Below, in pieces: positions 16,576 to 24,621 of a DNA stretch of 64,000 nt. Every line of letters starts with the position of its first letter. Positions within the stretch are counted from its first letter, which is position 1. The translations under genes were made by a program, and so were the position numbers. The DNA is from JAFAVZ01 sp036009105 (GTDB taxonomy: Bacteria; Acidobacteriota; Thermoanaerobaculia; Gp7-AA8): contig DASYMJ010000043.1 in NCBI GenBank assembly GCA_036009105.1, positions 38,832 to 102,831 on the forward strand, written 5' to 3'. The notes under the pieces were generated by a model. The model had not been told where the DNA came from and did no database searches. It saw nothing but the letters and a program-made list of their open reading frames with translations.

Positions 16576-19500
16576 TCAGCCGATGGCCGGCTCCATGTCG
16601 CCGACTTCCGCATCCGCCACCGGCTCGATCCGGCGGTGCGTCTTGGCCACCAGCACGTAGATCGACGGCACGACGAACAGTGTGAACGCCGTTCCGATGA
16701 TCATGCCGGAGACGAGCATGATGCCGATGCTGTTGCGGGCGCCGGCGCCGGGGCCGGCCGCGAAGACGAGCGGCAGGTGGCCCATCACCGTGGCGGCGGT
16801 GGTCATCAGAATGGGGCGGAGGCGCGTGCCGGCCGCCTCGAGCACGGCGGACAGCTTGTCGTGCCCCTCCTCCTGCAGATGGTTGGCGAACTGCACGATG
16901 AGGATGCCGTTGCGGGCGATGAGGCCGACCAGGGTGATGAGTCCGACCTGACTGTAGATGTTGATCGAGGTCAGGCCGAGGAACGAGAAGAGGAGCGAGC
17001 CGGAGAGGGCGAGCGGCACCGAGCCGGCCAGGATGATGAACGGATCGCGGAAGCTCTCGAACTGCGCGGCGAGGACGAGGTAGATGAGGATCGCGGAGAG
17101 CAGGAAGACGCCGAGGAAGCGCGCCCCTTCGGTGCGCAGCTGGCGCGACTCGCCGGCGTAGTCGACGGTGAAGCCGCGGGGGAGCGTCTTCGCCGCCTCG
17201 TCTTCCAGGAACTTCAGCGCGGAGTCGAGGGAGACGCCGGGCGGGATGGCCCCCTGGATGCGCACCGCGTTGAGCTGCTGGAAGCGCTTCAGCTCGCGCG
17301 GCTCGGTGGTGGTCTGCAGCGTGGCGAAGGTGGAGAGCGGCACGAGCTGGCCGTTGCCGCCGGTGATGTAAATCTCCGACAGCTGGTCGGCCGTCAAACG
17401 GTCGGCCCGCTTCACGAGCGGGATCACCTTGTAGCTGCGTCCCTGGATGCTGAAGCGGTTCACGTAATTGCCGCCTAGCAGCGTGGAAAGATCGCGGCCG
17501 GCCTGGGCGAGGTCGACGCCCTGCGCGCGCAGCTTGTCGCGGTTGAACACCACCCGCGCCTGCGGCTGGTCGAACTTGAGGTCCGTATCGGCGAACATGA
17601 ACTTGCCGCTCGTCATCGCCTTCTGCACCAGGTTGTTGGCCAGCTCCGCCAGCTGGGCCGGCTCGGCGGTGGAGACGATGGCGAAGTCGACCGGGAAGCC
17701 CTGGCTGCCCGGCAGCGATGGCGGCACGAGCTGGATCACCCGGATGCCCGGGATCTGGGCCGACTTCGCGGAGACGTCCATCAGGATCTGGTTGATGTCG
17801 CGGTCGCGCTGCGAATGCGGCTTGACCACCATGCCGCCGAAGCCGCCGCCGGGAAAGATGACCTGGAACGAGCCCTCGTGCTCGGGCACGGAGCGGTAGG
17901 CGTCGCTCACCTGCCTGGCGAAGAGCTTGGTCTGGTCGATGGTGGAGTTCGCGGCCCCCTGGATGATCCCGAAAAGGAAGTTCTGGTCCTCGGTGGGGGC
18001 GAGCTCCTTCTGCGAGAAGAGGTAGAGGGGGAAGATGAGCAGCACCACGAACACCCACAGCGTGATGACCACCGGCCGGTAGTTGAGCGTGCGGGAGAGC
18101 AGGCGCGTGTAGAGGTGCTGCACGGACTCGAAGCGGCGGTTGACCATGCCGGCGAAGCCCTTCTCCGTGTCGCCGGCGCGGAGGAGCTTGGAGCCCATCA
18201 TCGGGGAGAGCGTCAGGGCGACGACGCCGGAGATGAACACCGCGCCGGCCAGGGTGAAGGCGAACTCGCGGAAGAGCGAGCCGGTCAGGCCGCCCTGCAG
18301 CGCCACCGGCGTGTAGACCGCGGCCAGGGTGATGGTCATGGCGATGATCGGCGCCACCAGCTCGCGCGCCGCGTCGATGGCCGCCTGGAACGGCGTCTTC
18401 CCCATGTGCAGATGCCGCTCGATGTTCTCCACCATGACGATGGCATCGTCCACCACGAGGCCGACGGAGAGCACGACCGCGAGCAGGGTGAGCAGGTTGA
18501 TGGTGAAGCCGAAGACGAGCATCAGCAGCACGGCGCCGATCAGGGAGATGGGGATGGCGATGACCGGGATGATCACGCCGCGCACCGAGCCGAGGAAGAG
18601 GAAGATGATCAGGATGACGATGAGCAGCGTCTCGACGAGCGTCTTGAGCACTTCGTCGATGGCCGACTGGATGTAGGCGGAGGAGTCGTAAGGGACGCCG
18701 GTGGTCATGCCGGCGGGGAGCTGGGCCCGGATCTCCGGCATCGCCTCGCGCACCCGCTTCATCACGTCCAGCGTGTTCGCGGTGGGGAGGGTGAAGATGC
18801 CGATGAAGACGGCGGTCTGGCCGTTGAAGCTCACCTCGCCGTCATACGTCTCGGCGCCGAGGACGACGTCCGCGATGTCGCCCAGGCGGACCAGATCATT
18901 GCCCCGCTCCTTGACCACCAGCTGCTTGAACTCCTCGGCCGTCTCCAGGTTCGTGTTGGCCACGAGGTTGACCGAGGTCATGGAGCCCTTGGTGCGGCCG
19001 AGGGCGGAAAGGTAGTTGTTCGCGGCGAGCGCGTTGCGGACGTCGGTGGGGGAGATCTGGCGGGCAGCCATCCGCTGCGGATCGAGCCACACTCTCATCG
19101 CAAACGTCCGGTCGCCGAAGATCTCGGCGCGCTGCACGCCGGAGATGGCGCTCAGCTTCGGCTGCACCACCCGGGTCAGGTAGTCCGTGATCTGGTTCTG
19201 GTCGAGGTCCTTCGAGGCGAAGCCGAGGTAGGCGGCGGCGAACTGGCTATCCGTCGTCTGCAGATCGATGATCGGCGCCTCGGCCTCGGGCGGCAGCTGG
19301 TTGCGCACCTGCGCCACTTTCGACTGGATCTGCGTCAGCGCGGCGTTCGTGTCGTAGTTGAGCTTGAGGTGGACGGTGATCGTGCTCACGCCCTGGCCGC
19401 TGGAGGACTCGAGGAAGTCGATGCCGTCCGCGCCGGCGATGGCCCGCTCCAGCGGTGCGGTGATGAAGCCGCGCACCAGGTCCGCGTTCGCGCCGACATA

Positions 19501-19650
19501 GGCCGTGCTGACCACCACGTTGGCCATGTCGCTGCGCGGGAACTGGCGCACCACGAGCGAGCGGATGGACTGCAGCCCGGCGATGAGGATCACCAGGTTG
19601 ACCACCATCGCCAGGACAGGACGGCGGATGAAGAGATCTGTGAATTTCAT
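16576..19650 (-). CDS. Efflux RND transporter permease
   Basis: 1024 residues, the normal length of a hydrophobe/amphiphile RND pump. It begins MKFTDLFIRRPVLA, has a first membrane helix, a large porter domain, the central helix cluster (GLVVDDAIVMVENIERH near 400 carries the proton-relay acidic pair), a second porter domain and a final helix bundle. It sits in the inner membrane and drives drugs, lipids or dyes outward with proton influx, together with an adaptor and an outer-membrane channel. The start has GGAG six bases upstream. The adaptor gene lies upstream on the same strand, separated by a family A repeat; no TolC-type gene is in the window. Closest in style to MexK/MdtB-type pumps; the substrate cannot be deduced. 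Confidence 0.96.
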   Translation of the reverse strand: MKFTDLFIRRPVLAMVVNLVILIAGLQSIRSLVVRQFPRSDMANVVVSTAYVGANADLVRGFITAPLERAIAGADGIDFLESSSGQGVSTITVHLKLNYDTNAALTQIQSKVAQVRNQLPPEAEAPIIDLQTTDSQFAAAYLGFASKDLDQNQITDYLTRVVQPKLSAISGVQRAEIFGDRTFAMRVWLDPQRMAARQISPTDVRNALAANNYLSALGRTKGSMTSVNLVANTNLETAEEFKQLVVKERGNDLVRLGDIADVVLGAETYDGEVSFNGQTAVFIGIFTLPTANTLDVMKRVREAMPEIRAQLPAGMTTGVPYDSSAYIQSAIDEVLKTLVETLLIVILIIFLFLGSVRGVIIPVIAIPISLIGAVLLMLVFGFTINLLTLLAVVLSVGLVVDDAIVMVENIERHLHMGKTPFQAAIDAARELVAPIIAMTITLAAVYTPVALQGGLTGSLFREFAFTLAGAVFISGVVALTLSPMMGSKLLRAGDTEKGFAGMVNRRFESVQHLYTRLLSRTLNYRPVVITLWVFVVLLIFPLYLFSQKELAPTEDQNFLFGIIQGAANSTIDQTKLFARQVSDAYRSVPEHEGSFQVIFPGGGFGGMVVKPHSQRDRDINQILMDVSAKSAQIPGIRVIQLVPPSLPGSQGFPVDFAIVSTAEPAQLAELANNLVQKAMTSGKFMFADTDLKFDQPQARVVFNRDKLRAQGVDLAQAGRDLSTLLGGNYVNRFSIQGRSYKVIPLVKRADRLTADQLSEIYITGGNGQLVPLSTFATLQTTTEPRELKRFQQLNAVRIQGAIPPGVSLDSALKFLEDEAAKTLPRGFTVDYAGESRQLRTEGARFLGVFLLSAILIYLVLAAQFESFRDPFIILAGSVPLALSGSLLFSFLGLTSINIYSQVGLITLVGLIARNGILIVQFANHLQEEGHDKLSAVLEAAGTRLRPILMTTAATVMGHLPLVFAAGPGAGARNSIGIMLVSGMIIGTAFTLFVVPSIYVLVAKTHRRIEPVADAEVGDMEPAIG

Positions 19651-19660
19651 TGGCTTCTCC

Positions 19661-19748
19661 GTGTCATCCTCAAGTCGCGCAGACGACGAAGGATCTCCCG
19701 GCGCTTGCGAGGAGATCCTTCGGCCATCTGAGCCGCTCAGGATGACAC
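19661..19748. repeat. Family A palindromic repeat
   Basis: 88 bases with ends GTGTCATCCT / AGGATGACAC and inner GAAGGATCTC / GAGATCCTTC arms. It lies between the adaptor gene and the permease gene and touches the adaptor stop codon, so it forms a hairpin within the transcript of a two-gene efflux operon and could set the adaptor-to-permease ratio (inference). Confidence 0.9.
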
Positions 19749-20869
19749 TAGCTGTTCTCCGGCTTGGGCGTTGCGCTGTTGGACGGTTGCACGGAGTTGT
19801 TGACGATGACGGCCGCGCCGGGGCGGAGCTTGAACGCGCCGGAGGTGACGACTTCCTCGCCCGGCTTGAGGCCGGTCAGGATGCCGATCTGGTCTCCGCG
19901 CGAGCCGCCCAGCTTCACGAACTGCTGGCGCACGCCGCGGTAGGTCGTCCCCTTCTTCGGGTCCTTCATCTGCTCCACGATGAAGACCGAGTCGCCGAAC
20001 GGCGCATAGCTGATGGCGGAGGCGGGGACGACCACGACCGGCGAGGAGCCGCCGCTGGAGAGCTTGGCCTGCACGTACATGCCGGGGCGGAGCTTGCCGG
20101 AACGGTTCTCGAAGATGGCCTGCACCCGGACGTTGCGCGTGGCTTCGTCGATGGCGGACTCGAAGGCGGCGACGCGGCCGTGCTCCGGCGCGCCGAGAGC
20201 GTCGGAGACGACTTCGATCTCCGAGCCGGGGGCGAGCTTGCCGAGGTCGGCCTGGGGGACGGAGAAGTTGACGTAGGCGGGGCGGATGGCCTGCAGGGTG
20301 ACGATCGGCGCGCCGCCGGCGAGGTACTGGCCGAGGTTCACCTGGCGCAGGCCGAGGACGCCGGCGAAGGGGGCGCGGATGGTTTTGCGCTCGATCATCG
20401 CCCTGATCTCGCCGACACGCGCGTCGGCGGACTTGAATTCGGCGCTGGCTTGGTCGAGCGACGACTGGGCGACCACGCCCTGGCCGGCCATCCCCTGGTT
20501 GCGCTGCAGGGCGAGGCGGGCCAGCTCGCGCTGCGCTTCGGCGGCGGCCAGCTGGGCCCGCTCCTGCTTGGTGTCGAGGCGGACCAGGATGTCACCCTTG
20601 GAGACGGAGTGGCCGGAGTCGAACGAGATCTGCTCGATGATGCCGGGCAGGTCGGCGCTGACGGTGACGCCGTTCACCGCGGCGACGGTGCCGATCGCAT
20701 TCGTCGCGCCGGTCCACGTCTCCTGCCGGACGATGGTCGTCGTGACGGCTTCCGGGGGCGGCTCCCAGCTCTGGGACATCGCCGTTTTGATCTGGGAGTA
20801 CTTGAACCAGGCGAGGATGGCGATGACGGCGAAGACGACGACGAGCATCAAAAACAAACGCTTTTTCAT
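19748..20869 (-). CDS. Efflux RND transporter periplasmic adaptor subunit
   Basis: 373 residues: an N-terminal membrane anchor (MKKRLFLMLVVVFAVIAILAWF), then the membrane-fusion pattern with a lipoyl half-motif (GTVAAVNGVTVSADLPGIIEQI), a helical hairpin about 105-165, the second lipoyl half (IRAPFAGVLGLRQVNLGQYL) and beta-barrel and membrane-proximal domains. It bridges the RND permease and an outer-membrane channel in the periplasm. It is the upstream gene of the pair, with the permease following after a repeat. Confidence 0.95.
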   Translation of the reverse strand: MKKRLFLMLVVVFAVIAILAWFKYSQIKTAMSQSWEPPPEAVTTTIVRQETWTGATNAIGTVAAVNGVTVSADLPGIIEQISFDSGHSVSKGDILVRLDTKQERAQLAAAEAQRELARLALQRNQGMAGQGVVAQSSLDQASAEFKSADARVGEIRAMIERKTIRAPFAGVLGLRQVNLGQYLAGGAPIVTLQAIRPAYVNFSVPQADLGKLAPGSEIEVVSDALGAPEHGRVAAFESAIDEATRNVRVQAIFENRSGKLRPGMYVQAKLSSGGSSPVVVVPASAISYAPFGDSVFIVEQMKDPKKGTTYRGVRQQFVKLGGSRGDQIGILTGLKPGEEVVTSGAFKLRPGAAVIVNNSVQPSNSATPKPENS

Positions 20870-21059
20870 GGCGAGTCAAAAACTCTACAACGTTGAAAGC
20901 CGCGGCGCGGTCAAATCCGTGTGAGCACGGAGCAGCAGCGCGCGTTGGCGGTTGAAATTCCACGAGCCGTAGAGGCCCGTGATCAGCGGCCGGAACGGCC
21001 GCGACGATTCTGGACTGGCGGGTATTTTAACGCGGCAGGGCGTTACGGGGTGTCACAAA
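20870..21059. other. Intergenic region upstream of the efflux operon
   Basis: About 190 bases without a supported gene. On the minus strand there is an AT-rich GTTAAAATA stretch (around 21028-21036) about 160 bases before the adaptor start that could be a -10 element, but no well-spaced -35 was found. A short minus-strand open stretch of about 35 codons has no ribosome site and was not called. No regulator gene adjoins the pump. Confidence 0.4.
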
Positions 21060-21124
21060 AGAACGATGAACGATGAACGAGTTAGGTGCCGGCGTTCGTT
21101 CATCCTTCATCGTTCATCGTTTCT
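21060..21124. repeat. Inverted repeat of AACGATG units (family D)
   Basis: Left arm AGAACGATGAACGATGAACG and right arm CGTTCATCCTTCATCGTTCA.. are near-perfect complements around a 14-base loop. The right arm also encodes the last residues and stop of the DUF983 gene. It lies between two same-strand genes; only one copy is present here. Confidence 0.7.
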
Positions 21125-21505
21125 CACATACGGCTCCCCATGAATTTCATCCGAGGGATCCGGCATGTAGATGCGCCACAGGTAGTCCAGGGCGATGGCC
21201 AGGCCTTGGCGCTCGCGCATGGTGGCGATGAGGGGGACGAACAGGAGCAGGAAGAAGCCGGCGCCGAGGCCGAAGTTCGTGGAGCGGAAGCCGAAGTAGA
21301 GCAGGCCGATGCCGAGGGCGATGGGGAGGCGGTCGGTGATGATGATCCACATCCAGATGTCGCCGTAGTTGCGCTGGTACTGGAGGTTGCACACGGGGCA
21401 GCGCGCGTGGGCGTGGGTCCACCTGCGGAAGAGCGGGCCCTGGCCGCAACGCGGGCAGCGGCGGCGGAGGCCGCGCAGCAGGACGGTGGGGATGGGGACG
21501 CGCAT
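21107..21505 (-). CDS. DUF983 family membrane protein
   Basis: 132 residues. The N-terminus has RGLRRRCPRCGQGPLFRRW, then a second CPVC pair, giving a four-cysteine zinc-ribbon-like head, followed by two hydrophobic segments (about residues 58-100). This is the layout of DUF983, whose function is unknown. ATG 21505 places the family motif at the usual distance; a GTG at 21529 would add eight residues. The last few codons lie inside an inverted repeat. Confidence 0.85.
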   Translation of the reverse strand: MRVPIPTVLLRGLRRRCPRCGQGPLFRRWTHAHARCPVCNLQYQRNYGDIWMWIIITDRLPIALGIGLLYFGFRSTNFGLGAGFFLLLFVPLIATMRERQGLAIALDYLWRIYMPDPSDEIHGEPYVRNDER

Positions 21506-21535
21506 CGCCGTCGGATTATGCGTCCCCACCCCGCG

Positions 21536-21769
21536 TCAATGCTTGTGGTTGCGCACCGCCTGCACGCCGAGGCCGACGGCGGCTCCGACCGCGGCGCCTT
21601 TGAGCGGCTGGTGGTGATCGATCAGCGCGCCGGCGGCGGCGCCGACGAGCGCGCCGCGGGTCTGGCTGTAGTGATGACGATGGCGCTTGTGATGCTTCGT
21701 CGCCGCGAAGGCGCCTCCGGTGGGGAGGAGCAGAGAGAGGGCGAGGATGCTTGCCTGGATGCTTTTCAT
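21536..21769 (-). CDS. Small secreted glycine-zipper-like protein
   Basis: 77 residues: signal peptide (MKSIQASILALSLLLPTGGAFA), a basic His/Lys-rich segment (TKHHKRHRHH), then alanine/glycine-rich repeats GALVGAAAGALID and GAAVGAAVGLGV of the glycine-zipper type, and a His-rich tail. Such proteins associate with the cell envelope; the role is unknown, and the histidines could bind metal. ATG 21769 is chosen because it places a normal signal peptide; a GTG at 21778 is in frame. Confidence 0.7.
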   Translation of the reverse strand: MKSIQASILALSLLLPTGGAFAATKHHKRHRHHYSQTRGALVGAAAGALIDHHQPLKGAAVGAAVGLGVQAVRNHKH

Positions 21770-21809
21770 GCTCTCCACAATTGCGAAGCGCGTGCCGGAT
21801 ATAAACCCT

Positions 21810-22601
21810 TTATCTCAAGGCATTTAGCGCCGCTTCGTGGAGGGCTCCATTGGTCGAGACGGCGCTCCGTCCGTCGTACCGCGCGTTGCCGCCGAGGTCG
21901 GTGAAACGGCCGCCTGCCTCCTCCACGATCAGCTGCACGGCGGCCACGTCCCACGGCGCGACTTCCGGCTCCACGGCGACGTCCATCGCCCCTTCCGCAA
22001 CCAGCATGTGCGCCCAGAAATCGCCGAAGCCGCGGGTGCGGCCGCAGGCGCGGGCCAGGGCGAGGAAGCGGTCCGCCAGGCCGGCCTTGTCAAAGTCGGC
22101 GATGCCGTCGTAGGCCAGCTGCGCTTCGGCCAGCGTCTTGACCGAGGAGACGCGGAGGCGCGCGCCGTTGCAGAACGCGCCTTGCCCCCGCACGGCAAAC
22201 CAGCGGCGGGCCAGCGCGGGCGCGGAGACGACGCCGACCTGCAGCGCATCATCAACCGCCAAGGCGATGAGCGTGGCGAAGACGGGGATGCCGCGGATGT
22301 AGTTCCTGGTGGCGTCGATGGGATCGATGATCCATTTGCGGGCTCCCCTCACCCCGCCCTCCGGGCCACCCTCTCCCCGCCCGGGGGGAGAGGGTTCTTC
22401 GGACCCGAGCTCTTCGCCGATCACCGCGTCGCCCGCCGGCAGGCGCGAGCGCAGCAGGCGCTCCACCGCCTCATCCACCTCGGAGACCGGCGTCTGGTCC
22501 GCCTTCGTCCGCACCGCGAGCGACGGCGAGCGGAAATGCCTCAGCGTCAGCTCGTCCGCGGCGTCGGCCAGCGCCAGCGCCAGCTCCAGATCGGGCGTCA
22601 C
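21810..22601 (-). CDS. Inositol monophosphatase / histidinol-phosphatase family enzyme
   Basis: 263 residues from a GTG that overlaps the upstream peptidase stop (GTGA). Family motifs are present in order: GEELGSEE (first metal site), DPIDATRNY (metal and substrate loop, near 98) and PWDVAAVQLIVEEAGG near 218. Enzymes of this fold are Mg-dependent phosphatases for myo-inositol phosphates, histidinol phosphate or PAP; the DPIDATRNY and WDVA variants resemble HisN-type members, but substrate assignment is uncertain. A family C repeat is translated in frame between the first two metal motifs (about 69-86), an unusual place close to the active site, so activity should not be assumed. Confidence 0.88.
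   Translation of the reverse strand: MTPDLELALALADAADELTLRHFRSPSLAVRTKADQTPVSEVDEAVERLLRSRLPAGDAVIGEELGSEEPSPPGRGEGGPEGGVRGARKWIIDPIDATRNYIRGIPVFATLIALAVDDALQVGVVSAPALARRWFAVRGQGAFCNGARLRVSSVKTLAEAQLAYDGIADFDKAGLADRFLALARACGRTRGFGDFWAHMLVAEGAMDVAVEPEVAPWDVAAVQLIVEEAGGRFTDLGGNARYDGRSAVSTNGALHEAALNALR
22345..22394. repeat. Family C palindromic repeat inside the phosphatase gene
   Basis: 50 bases beginning CCCCTCACCCCGCCCTCCGG and ending CCGGGGGGAGAGGG. Read on the coding strand it gives a Pro/Gly/Glu-rich stretch (PSPPGRGEGGPEGG..) in frame. The related copy at 46830 has the same left end. Confidence 0.8.
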
Positions 22602-24532
22602 GGCTGGACGAGCTTGAGATTGGCCAGCAGCTTGATGGCCCGGTTCACCCACCCCTCGTCGATCGGATCGCCCGTCTCGCCCGCCACCAGATCGGCGATC
22701 TCGCGCGGCGTGCGCCGGCCGTCCATGAAGTTGACCGTCTCGTAGAGGGCCAGGTCGAAGTCGCCCAGGGCCGCCTTCTGCGCGTCGATCCACGTGCGGT
22801 CATCGCCGGTCTGCTCGCCGAACAGCTCGTCGAAGATGGGGAGCATGGTCAGGCGGCGCGGTCCCTTGCCCGCCGCGGCCGGAGCGGCGGCAGGTTTGGC
22901 GGTCCAGGAGAAGATGCCTTTGTTGGAGAGCGTCGCATTGGGCAGCGCCGCGGCGTTCGCCGCGAGCCGCTTCTGCACGTCCGCCGCGGCGCGCGTGTTG
23001 CCGGCCAGGCGCAGGCGCGCGAGCAGCTCGCCGTCCGCGCGGAGGCGCTCGGTGGCCACCAGCGGGGCGAGCCGCTGCCACTCGCCCTGGTCCGCGTTGG
23101 CCAGCCAGTAGATGACGTTCGCCGCGAGGGCGCCGACGCGCTTGAGCTCCGTCGCATCCGACTTGTCCGGACGGTCCTCGCTGGTGTGATGCGTCCAGTC
23201 CGGGTCGTGGCCGAACATGGTGGACGGCACGCCGATGCCGAGGAACATGTCGTGGTCGCTGCCCTGCGCGTAGGGCGTCACCGCGGAGTGCCAGTACTGA
23301 TGCGTGCCGGTCGGCGCGTAGAGCTTCGCCTCGCGCGCCTGGTCCAGCGCGTCCGGCAGCAGCGCGTCGAGGAAGGAGGGGACGGAGAGCGGCGCGCGCG
23401 TCATGTAGAAGCGGCTGCCGGTCTTCTGCAGGTCTTCCCCGATCATGTCCAGGTTGACGTTCGCGATCACGCAGCGATCGGTGCCGGGAGGCGTGGGGCG
23501 GGGATCGTCGAAAGGCGCGCAGGCCCGCTCCTCCGGATGCCGGGTCAGGTAGGCCATGGTGCCGAAGTACTCCGGCACCCACATGAAGTGGATGGTGCGG
23601 CGCGGGTTGGGGATCGCGCCGGACTTGATGAGCGCGGTCAGCGTGCGCAGCACCTCCAGCATCGCGGCGGAGCCGCTGGCGTTGTCGTTCGCGCTCCACT
23701 GGGGATGGTCGAGGTGAGCCGTGACGATGATCTCGTCCGGGCTCTCCGAGCCGCGGATGTAGCCGTGGGTCACGACCAGCCGGCCGTTGCCGAGGTCCGC
23801 GTCGATGTTGCCGCGCACGCGGACGGCTCCTTTGGCCATGCGCAGCTTCAGCATCTCGTACTGGCTCTGGGAGATCTGGAACGAGCCGCTGGTCTTCTCC
23901 ACTTCATTGACCCGGGTCCAGAGGCCGTTGTAGCGGACCATGTCCGGATGCTCGTTGCGGTCGCCGGGCGGCGGGTAGATCACGGCGCCGACCGCGCCGT
24001 ACTTTTGCACGCCCATGCGGACCACGTCGCGCGCGTAGCCATAGGCGAGGACCACTTTGCCTTTCAGGTCGCGGCCGGTGTAGTCGCCATCGCTGGTCCC
24101 TTTGCCGACGTCGACCAGCTCGCCGCTCCACTGGCCGCCTTTGGAGTAGGTGGAGACGCACATCGGCGTGTCGCTGAAGCGGCACAGCCGCACCGGCTCG
24201 TCCCCTTCCACCCACAGCTCGCCGGAATTGATGTTCCAGCCCATGGGGCCGACCCAGGTCTGGTACTTGATGCGGCCGTCGGTGTTGAAGAACTCCATGT
24301 CGCCGTTCATGCCGGTGATGCGCACGCCGTCCAGGACGATCTTGAGGGCGACCTCGACCATGTCCGGCCCGGCCTGGATGCGGTGGAACTCGGAGATGCG
24401 CCGCTCCTGGGCCAGGGCGCGCTCGCCGGAGTACTCCGCGGCGATCTTGTCGAAGGTCTGCTGGTTGATGATGTGCGGGGCGGCGTTGGCGGTGACGGCA
24501 AAAAACATGAGGAGGGGGAGGAAACGCTTCAT
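22598..24532 (-). CDS. Secreted M28 family metallopeptidase
   Basis: 644 residues with signal peptide MKRFLPLLMFFAVTANA. A PA-type insert (about 150-240) precedes the catalytic domain: THGYIRGSESPDEIIVTAHLDHPQ, the ANDNASGSA zinc Asp, WVPEYFG, NLDMIGED and a later HHTSEDRPDKSD segment holding the last zinc His. These are the co-catalytic zinc ligands of aminopeptidases of clan MH. The C-terminal 150 residues form a helical region I do not recognise. The start is set by the signal peptide, since no clear ribosome site is visible. It is the first gene of a pair with the phosphatase, to which it is translationally coupled. Confidence 0.88.
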   Translation of the reverse strand: MKRFLPLLMFFAVTANAAPHIINQQTFDKIAAEYSGERALAQERRISEFHRIQAGPDMVEVALKIVLDGVRITGMNGDMEFFNTDGRIKYQTWVGPMGWNINSGELWVEGDEPVRLCRFSDTPMCVSTYSKGGQWSGELVDVGKGTSDGDYTGRDLKGKVVLAYGYARDVVRMGVQKYGAVGAVIYPPPGDRNEHPDMVRYNGLWTRVNEVEKTSGSFQISQSQYEMLKLRMAKGAVRVRGNIDADLGNGRLVVTHGYIRGSESPDEIIVTAHLDHPQWSANDNASGSAAMLEVLRTLTALIKSGAIPNPRRTIHFMWVPEYFGTMAYLTRHPEERACAPFDDPRPTPPGTDRCVIANVNLDMIGEDLQKTGSRFYMTRAPLSVPSFLDALLPDALDQAREAKLYAPTGTHQYWHSAVTPYAQGSDHDMFLGIGVPSTMFGHDPDWTHHTSEDRPDKSDATELKRVGALAANVIYWLANADQGEWQRLAPLVATERLRADGELLARLRLAGNTRAAADVQKRLAANAAALPNATLSNKGIFSWTAKPAAAPAAAGKGPRRLTMLPIFDELFGEQTGDDRTWIDAQKAALGDFDLALYETVNFMDGRRTPREIADLVAGETGDPIDEGWVNRAIKLLANLKLVQP

Positions 24533-24621
24533 AGAGGCGGAGCGTAGCACGTGTGTTGGCCGGCGGCGGGCCGCTGCTCCACGCCCGCTGCCCGCCGAAA
24601 AGTGCCCTATCATCCCCGACC

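Noticed and set aside
17815..19731. 638-codon plus-strand open frame opposite the RND permease
   Set aside because: Composition is Asp/His/Arg-rich without any domain; the permease on the other strand is unmistakable.
20930..21030. Short minus-strand open stretch of about 35 codons upstream of the efflux adaptor
   Set aside because: No ribosome site, no family pattern and no clear start; treated as intergenic.
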